The notes under the pieces: generated by a model
Databases searched by the model: none
Seen by the model: the letters and a program-made list of their open reading frames with translations, nothing else
Told to the model about the DNA's origin: nothing
Position numbers and translations under genes: made by a program
Source: Campylobacter sp. UBA1713
Lineage (GTDB): Bacteria; Campylobacterota; Campylobacteria; Campylobacterales; Campylobacteraceae
Reading direction: 5' to 3'
Assembly (NCBI GenBank): GCA_002317305.1
Contig: DCIZ01000051.1
Location: forward strand, 3,412 to 14,301
DNA length: 10,890 nucleotides
In this document: positions 6,316 through 10,890 of the stretch, piece by piece
Layout of the letters: each line of letters begins with the position of its first letter
How positions within the stretch are numbered: position 1 is the first letter of the stretch

Positions 6316-9138
6316 TTACTTCTCTGTCGTAACCTTGTCCACAAGGTAGGCGATGTTCTCAAATTTAGAATTCCCGTAAGCGTTTAGCCCTATCTCGCAC
6401 GTTGAGCTCGTGCTAACACCTAAAATTTCAGGCGACGTTTCAAAGCGAAGTTTCGCCGTGCTAGACTGGTTAAGTTCTGGCGTGAAAAAGCCCTTTTTGC
6501 CCGCAAATCCACAACACTCAAAGCTTTTTATGACTCGCACATCTGTGCTACACTTTTTCGCAAGCTCCATGATGGCACTTTCGCGTCCTAGTTTTTTCAG
6601 CAAACAAAGCCTGTGCACCAAAACTGGCTGACTTGTCGGCTTAAACGTAAGTCTCGGCGCTATGTGTAGCAAAAATTCGCTAATGTCAAGAATCTCAAAT
6701 TCCCCTTCAAACTGCTTTAACGTGGCGTAAAAACAGCTCGAGTGGTCGGTAACCACTTTCCACTTGCCGTTTTCGCTCGCCTTTTTTAGCTCCTCACGCA
6801 AAAACGCCGCGTTCTCTTTTTGGATGCTCTCATAGTCCTCAAACATCTTTCCGCAGCACATTTTGCCTATCTTTTCTGGATAAATCACGCCCACTTTTGC
6901 CTTTTTGCAAAGGCTTTCGACCACCTCTTGAACGCTTCTTGTGTCATTTAACTTGCTTGAAGGCTTAAAAATTCGGTTTGTGCACGAGGTGAAGTAAACT
7001 ACTTTCTCTTCGCACTCACTGCCTTTGTTAGCCAGTTTGTAGCTGTTTGCGCGTGGCATCGCTGGCGGCGTGAAAGGGAATTTTTTGTAAATTTTGCGAA
7101 TGCTAGAGGTTACTTTGCTTACGCCGTTTTCGCCTAGCACCGCCGCACCAAATGCGTAAAATTTCATGCCACTTCGCGCTTTGTTCATCACGCTTTCAAA
7201 TTTGTCGTAGAGTTTTTTAGCCTTTTCTAGCGTTTCGCCGCTAACTTTTCGGCGCAACTCCGCTGCTACTTTTGCTGTGTCGATGCTTAGCGGGCACAAA
7301 GAGAGGCACGCTGAGCACCCCGCACACGTCTCGTCGCCAGCGTATTCATATTCGCTTAAAAGCTCGCTCGCCTCGCTTTTTTTGTCCGCCTCTAAAAGTC
7401 TCGTTACTTCGCGTAAGACGGCGATGCGTTGGCGTGGCGTGAGCGTGAGGTTACGGCTAGGGCAGTGTTTTTCGCAAAAACCGCACTCCATGCATTTGTT
7501 TATCATCTCGTCGTTTTCAGGCAAATTTAAGATGGCTTTTGGGTTTGTTTTTAAGTTTTTTTTGTAAATGTCCGGGTCGTCCGATATGATGACATCGGGG
7601 TTTAGCAGTCCGCTCGGGTCAAAGAGTGTTTTGATTCGGCGGTTAAATTCATATCCGTTTTTGCCCCACTCGACCTCTACAAAAGGTGCGACCATGCGTC
7701 CTGTGCCGTGCTCGGCTTTTGCGCTACCGCCCATGTGAGCTACATTTTCGCTCATCTCTTTTACGAGGGCGCTGAAATTTTCGTATTGCACTGGGTCTTT
7801 TAGGTCAGGCGTGATGTTAAAGTGGAGGTTGCCCGCGAGTGCGTGCCCGAAGATGACGCCATCTAAAAAGTTGTATTTTTTAAAGAGATCTTGCAAAAGT
7901 GCGATGCCATCTGTAAATTTTTCTATCTCAAAACAGACATCTTCTGTGATGATGGTCGTCCCTTTTGGACGCTCGCCCGCGACTATTGGCAAGATGCCTT
8001 TTCGGATTTTCCACCACGCGCTAAACTCTTTTTCATCGTTTGAGTATAGTGGTTCAAATGCCATTTGGACACTTTTTAGCGTTTCTTTAATCTCGCCCAA
8101 ATTTGAATTTAGCACACTTTCGTCTTCGTTTTCGCTTTGAAAGAGGATGCAGCTGTAACCTTCCTTACACTCTTTGACGATGGCAGGCACGCCGGGGATG
8201 TTTTTTACCGCCATTAGGCAGGCATAGTCCATCATCTCCGCACTTACTACCTTTTCTCGCCCCATCTTTGAGAGTGCGATGACCGCTTTGCTCGCCTCTT
8301 TTAGTGTCTCAAAAAACAAAAGTCCGCACGCTTTAAACCGCGCATCTGGCACGGTAAAGTAGCGCACTTTGCTCACAAAAGCAAGCGTCCCTTCGCTGCC
8401 TATGAGAATGTGGTTAAAAATCTCTCTTACATCGTCAAAATCTTTTAGCGCGTTGAGTGAGTAGCCAGTGGTGTTTTTTATTTTGTATTTTCGCTCTATT
8501 AGCTCACAAAGATGAGCGTCTTTTTTTAGCTCACTGCTTAGTTCTAGTAGCTTTTTGGCGAGTGGAGTTGATGCAAATTCGCTCACACTTTTTGAGTCTG
8601 CTGTGTCTACTACCGTGCCGTCAAGCAAAACCGCACGCACGCTAGAGATGGTGTTGTAGCTGTTTTGCTCCACGCCACAACACATGCCGCTAGAGTTGTT
8701 GTTGTAGATTCCGCCCACAAGTGCTGTGGTGATGGTGGCAGGGTCTGGTCCTATTTTTCGTCCAAATTTGGTTAGCTCTGCGTTTGCGTCGCTTGCTATT
8801 ACGCCACATTCGCACTCTATGATGCTTGCATCATCGCTTACTTTGATGCCCTTAAAGCCTTCGTTTGCGATGATGAGCACGTGCTCGCTGCTGCACTGCC
8901 CGCTAAGGCTAGAACCCGCCGCGCGAAATGTAACGGGCGTTTGGCACTCGCTAGCAAGTTTGAGTAGGGCGATGACTTCGTCTTCGTTATGGGCTTTGAT
9001 GGCGACACGTGGCGTATAGTTGTAACAGCTAGCATCTGTGCCAAGCGCAAAACGCATGAGGTAGGTGGTAAAGACGCGCTCGCCGCAAATTTGCTTTGCT
9101 TTTGCGACAAAAGTCGTGTAGTTGAGGTTGAACTTCAT
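6316..9138 (-). CDS. FAD / iron-sulfur lactate oxidase, Dld-II type
   Basis: This is a predicted NAD-independent, membrane-associated lactate dehydrogenase that oxidises lactate to pyruvate and passes electrons to the respiratory chain. The 940-residue protein fuses three parts. The FAD-binding PCMH domain covers about 38-265 (TFRAAGSSLSGQ at 70-81; GSEGTLAF at 247-254). The FAD oxidase C-terminal domain runs to about 515 (GHALAGNLHF 431-440, AEHGTGR 475-481). A glycolate-oxidase/GlpC-like Fe-S part follows, with Cys549/552/555/559 and Cys605/608/611/615 for two 4Fe-4S clusters and two cysteine-rich CCG domains (CCG at 761-763 and 875-877). This is the architecture of Dld-II proteins. The C. 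jejuni relative Cj1585c is reported to act on L-lactate, while Shewanella Dld-II acts on D-lactate, so the isomer cannot be read from sequence. The ATG has AAGGAG at a good distance. The reading frame is intact. Confidence 0.9.
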   Translation of the reverse strand: MKFNLNYTTFVAKAKQICGERVFTTYLMRFALGTDASCYNYTPRVAIKAHNEDEVIALLKLASECQTPVTFRAAGSSLSGQCSSEHVLIIANEGFKGIKVSDDASIIECECGVIASDANAELTKFGRKIGPDPATITTALVGGIYNNNSSGMCCGVEQNSYNTISSVRAVLLDGTVVDTADSKSVSEFASTPLAKKLLELSSELKKDAHLCELIERKYKIKNTTGYSLNALKDFDDVREIFNHILIGSEGTLAFVSKVRYFTVPDARFKACGLLFFETLKEASKAVIALSKMGREKVVSAEMMDYACLMAVKNIPGVPAIVKECKEGYSCILFQSENEDESVLNSNLGEIKETLKSVQMAFEPLYSNDEKEFSAWWKIRKGILPIVAGERPKGTTIITEDVCFEIEKFTDGIALLQDLFKKYNFLDGVIFGHALAGNLHFNITPDLKDPVQYENFSALVKEMSENVAHMGGSAKAEHGTGRMVAPFVEVEWGKNGYEFNRRIKTLFDPSGLLNPDVIISDDPDIYKKNLKTNPKAILNLPENDEMINKCMECGFCEKHCPSRNLTLTPRQRIAVLREVTRLLEADKKSEASELLSEYEYAGDETCAGCSACLSLCPLSIDTAKVAAELRRKVSGETLEKAKKLYDKFESVMNKARSGMKFYAFGAAVLGENGVSKVTSSIRKIYKKFPFTPPAMPRANSYKLANKGSECEEKVVYFTSCTNRIFKPSSKLNDTRSVQEVVESLCKKAKVGVIYPEKIGKMCCGKMFEDYESIQKENAAFLREELKKASENGKWKVVTDHSSCFYATLKQFEGEFEILDISEFLLHIAPRLTFKPTSQPVLVHRLCLLKKLGRESAIMELAKKCSTDVRVIKSFECCGFAGKKGFFTPELNQSSTAKLRFETSPEILGVSTSSTCEIGLNAYGNSKFENIAYLVDKVTTEK

Positions 9139-9169
9139 GAAAACTCCTTAGTTTTGGTTTTTGCTTTTA

Positions 9170-9175
9170 TCTATA
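9170..9175 (-). promoter_or_regulatory. Possible -10 box for the lactate oxidase gene
   Basis: The minus strand reads ACAGGTATAGAT about 32 bases before the ATG. TATAGA(T) is a fair match to the Campylobacter -10 consensus TATAAT. Upstream is T-rich (complement of the A-runs at 9188-9199). The AAGGAG ribosome site lies between it and the start. No -35 or operator was recognised. The placement is plausible but rests on one short motif. Confidence 0.4.
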
Positions 9176-9199
9176 CCTGTTCGCTTTAAAAAAGTAAAA

Positions 9200-9316
9200 G
9201 GGGTCGCAGGGCGGTAGCCCCCGTTCCCAACCGTCCTGTTGCCGTTTTTCTTTGAGATTTATCGAAAAGAAAAACGGCAACAGGACAAAAAAATATTAGC
9301 TTTTTACTAAAATTTG
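9200..9316 (+). repeat. Single mosaic repeat (C-D-E) upstream of the lactate oxidase gene
   Basis: This solitary copy of the hairpin half has GGGTCGCAGGGCGGTAGCCC (C, 9202-9221), then the D palindrome (9233-9286), then an E-like AATATTAGCTTTTTA and AAAATTT. No inverted partner follows. It lies just upstream of the putative lactate oxidase promoter. Confidence 0.8.
9233..9286 (+). repeat. D palindrome copy 3
   Basis: The perfect 21-bp stem starts GTCCTGTTGCCG and closes CGGCAACAGGAC. The apex is TTTGA-GAT-TT-ATC-GAAAA. Compared with the GTCCCTCGCCG stems of copies 4 and 6, the changes in one arm are matched in the other. Confidence 0.9.
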
Positions 9317-9488
9317 CGTTTAAAATTTATATTTTACCCAAAAAATCGAGTTTTAATTTTAAACTTTTTTATTAGTTTTTGGAGTTAAGAATGGTTTTAG
9401 GTTTGTGTTTAGATTGTAGAATGCAGATCGATCTGAGCGCAAGCTGGCAAGGGTGAAAAAAGTCAAATTCACGAAAAAGCAAGTGCAA
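9317..9488. other. Mostly unique intergenic segment with an F fragment
   Basis: This A+T-rich stretch between the single repeat and the second dimer is one of the few intergenic parts that does not match other repeats in the window up to about 9450. It contains the short ORF at 9391-9456. An F-type fragment (AAATTCACGAAAAAGCAAG, 9465-9483) marks the return of the mosaic. No RNA gene was recognised. Confidence 0.5.
9391..9456 (+). pseudogene. 21-codon ORF with ribosome site, possible gene stump
   Basis: An ATG at 9391, preceded seven bases earlier by TTTTTGGAG, opens 21 codons (beginning MVLGLCLDCRMQIDLS) and ends at a TGA at 9454-9456. Repeat sequence resumes right there. It is on the plus strand, divergent from the lactate oxidase gene. 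It could be a small gene, a leader peptide, or the remaining 5' end of a gene cut short when the repeat element arrived. I do not recognise the peptide. The case rests only on the ribosome site and on its position in non-repeat DNA. Confidence 0.3.
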
Positions 9489-9548
9489 CGCCGTCATTCT
9501 GAGGGAGGCGTAAGCCGACCGAAGAATCCACTGCCTGGCAAGGGAGGA

Positions 9549-9706
9549 GAATCGTTAAATTCACGAAAAGCGAATTTACACAAATTACGTTTTCCGTTTT
9601 CCGCATTCTGTTTTCAGAAACGGGTCGCAGGGGTGAAAGCCCCCGCCTGCCCGTCCCTCGCCGTTTTTCTTTGAGATCTATCGAAAAGAAAAACGGCGAG
9701 GGACTA
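9549..9706. repeat. 158-bp direct repeat, first copy
   Basis: It covers modules F-B-C-D. The second copy, 9899-10056, has the same length. I count five substitutions between them: one in the heptad tract, three in the C-hairpin loop region (GGGTGAAAGC versus GGGCGGTAGC) and one in the left arm of D. Confidence 0.9.
9653..9704 (+). repeat. D palindrome copy 4
   Basis: The perfect 20-bp stem runs from GTCCCTCGCCG with a T-rich inner part to CGGCGAGGGAC. The apex is TTTGA-GAT-CT-ATC-GAAAA. Confidence 0.9.
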
Positions 9707-9778
9707 ATAAAAAAGTGAGGCTTGTTGTTAAAATTTACAAAATAGAAAATTTTGTTAAAAAGCTAACGCTTTTTATTT

Positions 9779-9830
9779 GTCCCCCGCCACCAACTTTTTC
9801 GCTGAAGCTCAAAAGTCGGTGGCGGGGGAC
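9779..9830 (-). repeat. D palindrome copy 5 (inverted orientation)
   Basis: The stem is 20 bp with one A/C mismatch: GTCCCCCGCCACC on one arm and GGTGGCGGGGGAC on the other. Read on the minus strand the apex is TTTTGA-GCT-TC-AGC-GAAAA, matching copies 1 and 2. Confidence 0.88.
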
Positions 9831-9898
9831 GGACGGGCGGGGGCTTTGCCCCTGCGACCCCTTTTCGGAGAACGGAGTGCAGAATTCCAGATTCTACA

Positions 9899-10056
9899 GA
9901 ATCGTTAAATTCACGAAAAGCGAATTTACACAAATTACGTTTTCCGTTTTCCGCTTTCTGTTTTCAGAAACGGGTCGCAGGGGCGGTAGCCCCCGCCTGC
10001 CCGTCCCTCGCCTTTTTTCTTTGAGATCTATCGAAAAGAAAAACGGCGAGGGACTA
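9899..10056. repeat. 158-bp direct repeat, second copy
   Basis: This partner of 9549-9706 lies 350 bp downstream in the same orientation, with modules F-B-C-D. An E hairpin (AAAAAAGCGATAGCTTTTTA) follows at about 10057-10077, then GGAATAC/GGAATGC heptads at 10084-10102. There is no inverted half. It ends about 30 bp before the stop codon of the next gene. Confidence 0.9.
10003..10054 (+). repeat. D palindrome copy 6
   Basis: This is identical to copy 4 except for one G-to-T change in the left arm (GTCCCTCGCCT), which leaves a single mismatch in a 20-bp stem. It lies downstream of the membrane-protein gene on the opposite strand. Confidence 0.88.
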
Positions 10057-10130
10057 CAAAAAAGCGATAGCTTTTTACCTATAGGAATACGGAATGCGGA
10101 ATTAGATAAGAATTGCAAAGTTTCTAACTC

Positions 10131-10736
10131 CTAACCCCCAAAGGCTTTAAAGCCCAAAAACGCAAGGTAGATTCCGTTTAGTGTGATGAGCGCACACGAG
10201 ATAATGTTTGCGGTTTTTGTAAATTTGGCGTTTAGGCGGAGGTTTAGTAGAAAAATGAGCACAAAGGCTGGAGTGGTGCTTATGCCAAAGATGAGCATGG
10301 TAAGTAGCGCTTCTGTGAGCGATGTGGCAAGTGTGCTTTTTGCCACAAAAAAATATACCACGCCACACGGCAAAAAGCCGTTTAGCAGACCGAGAAGTGC
10401 GAGGTTTTTGCGTGCTTTTTGCATGAGGCGGTAGACAAATTTGCCACGCTCAAAAAACGCCAAAAGCTCGCCACGCACAAAAAGTGCCACGCCCAAAACG
10501 GCGACAAAAACGCCGACAATGAAAAAAAACAACCCACGCGATGCACCGCTCAAAAGGACAGCTTTGCCAAAAAAATAAAAAAGCGTGCCCAATATGAGGT
10601 AACCGCCGATTCTAGCAGCGTGGTAGGCAAGCAGGCTGACGAGTGAATTTTTGCGTAGCAAGAGGCAAAACCCGCCACACATCAAAGTGCAGTGAGAGAG
10701 GCTAAAAAGCAGTGCTATGAGTGCGGTTTGAAACAT
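10131..10736 (-). CDS. DsbD_2 / TauE-SafE family (COG2836) membrane protein
   Basis: This is an inner-membrane protein of 201 residues made almost wholly of hydrophobic helices, with about six predicted spans. Two conserved family signatures are visible: HCTLMCGGF at 15-23, with His15, Cys16 and Cys20, and NGFLPCGVVY at 119-128, with Cys124. These suit metal or thiol handling within the membrane. Relatives in other proteobacteria often sit beside the ccoGHIS genes for cbb3 cytochrome oxidase maturation and copper supply. That role is inference here, because no cco gene is in the window. Databases often label it a sulfite exporter, which is not supported by function. I chose the ATG at 10736 because GGAG lies eight bases upstream and the protein then begins at the first helix. 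A GTG at 10784 would add 16 residues encoded by repeat DNA. No own promoter was recognised. Confidence 0.8.
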   Translation of the reverse strand: MFQTALIALLFSLSHCTLMCGGFCLLLRKNSLVSLLAYHAARIGGYLILGTLFYFFGKAVLLSGASRGLFFFIVGVFVAVLGVALFVRGELLAFFERGKFVYRLMQKARKNLALLGLLNGFLPCGVVYFFVAKSTLATSLTEALLTMLIFGISTTPAFVLIFLLNLRLNAKFTKTANIISCALITLNGIYLAFLGFKAFGG

Positions 10737-10890
10737 TTTTTTATCTCCATACGGAAAACTGAAAACGGAAATTTGCGATTGCACGGAATCGATAAACCAA
10801 CGCCGTCATTCTGAGCGCTAGCGAAGAATCTCTTTGTCTTTTGAGAGAGTGGAATTGTCAAATTTACGAAAAAGCAAATTTTCACAAATT
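10737..10890. repeat. Repeat tract upstream of the membrane-protein gene
   Basis: From the gene start outward this holds the ribosome site, three inverted heptad-like units (GGAAAACTGAAAACGGAAAT, from 10753), a short link, module A (10801-10832, GTCATTCTGAGCGCTAGCGAAGAATC) and an F module (10860-10881) that runs to the window edge. The layout of inverted heptads, then AAACCAACGCC, then A matches 3251-3310. The mosaic therefore continues beyond the window. Confidence 0.75.

Larger units (their letters stand above)
9489..9888. repeat. Mosaic repeat element, full dimer copy 2
   Basis: This second unit has the same order as 2867-3272: A (9489-9535, GTCATTCTGAG...CCGAAGAATC), F (9557-9578), heptad tract (9590-9617), C (9622-9643) and D (9653-9704). 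A degenerate E (AATAAAAAAGTGAGGC) and an A+T-rich centre follow. The inverted half is E' (AAAAAGCTAACGCTTTTT, about 9757-9774), D' (9779-9830), C' (9835-9860) and an inverted heptad tract (to about 9888). Conservation of order and spacing over about 400 bp in two distant gaps shows this is a defined composite element rather than chance clustering. Confidence 0.85.

Noticed and set aside
3027..10054. D palindromes as integron attC sites
   Set aside because: The GTTRRRY/RYYYAAC core sites are missing, stems are perfect rather than bulged on one strand, no integrase is present, and the genes between are ordinary chromosomal genes.
9453..10134. ORFs on both strands (73, 139 and 74 codons) upstream of the lactate oxidase gene
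   Set aside because: They are made of repeat modules. Equivalent frames are broken in the homologous dimer at 2867-3272, which argues against coding.
10737..10784. GTG start at 10784 for the membrane protein
   Set aside because: The added 16 residues are encoded by repeat DNA and precede a better ATG with GGAG. The hydrophobic signature starts right at that ATG.

Overview
The window looks like chromosome from a Campylobacter or close relative in the Campylobacterales. The best anchors are a GyrA whose sequence follows Campylobacter GyrA closely, a MagIII-type 3-methyladenine glycosylase of the kind known from Helicobacter pylori, and a Dld-II type lactate oxidase resembling C. jejuni Cj1585c. 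By eye the genes are less A+T-rich than C. jejuni, so an oral or GC-richer Campylobacter (showae/rectus/gracilis/curvus type) is a reasonable but unproven guess.

All five confident genes lie on the minus strand. In transcription order they are: a DsbD_2/TauE-SafE membrane protein (10131-10736), the lactate oxidase (6316-9138), magIII (5350-6126), a membrane-anchored pentapeptide-like repeat protein (3563-5329) and gyrA (94-2739). magIII and the repeat-protein gene are 20 bp apart and are probably co-transcribed. The others are separated by repeat-filled gaps and look like independent units. There is no shared pathway: the genes cover DNA topology, base-excision repair, lactate respiration, and a membrane protein whose family is linked to cbb3 oxidase maturation.

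The unusual part is the non-coding DNA. About 2.3 kb, a fifth of the window, is intergenic, and most of it belongs to one mosaic repeat family. Modules recur in a fixed order: A (GTCATTC...GAAGAATC), F (AAATTYACRAAAAAGCRAATTT-like), B (a degenerate heptanucleotide tandem tract, TTTTCCG/CACTCCG/CATTCTG), C (GGGTCGCAG followed by a GGGGC-GAAA-GCCCC hairpin), D (a 51-55 bp near-perfect palindrome) and E (an AAAAAGC-NNNN-GCTTTTT hairpin). Two roughly 400 bp copies (2867-3272 and 9489-9888) carry A-F-B-C-D-E followed by E'-D'-C'-B' in inverted orientation. Shorter copies fill the rest. The six D palindromes differ in stem sequence but keep nearly all their base pairing, and all keep GA facing GA next to a small apical stem. 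I consider this covarying hairpin family the best candidate for an undescribed element. No transposase or other mobilising gene is present in the window.

Smaller observations are an acidic insertion in the GyrA C-terminal domain, a basic tail on MagIII, an 11-residue repeat in the pentapeptide-like protein encoded by near-identical 33-bp DNA units, and a 21-codon ORF with a good ribosome binding site that may be the stump of a gene truncated by the repeats.
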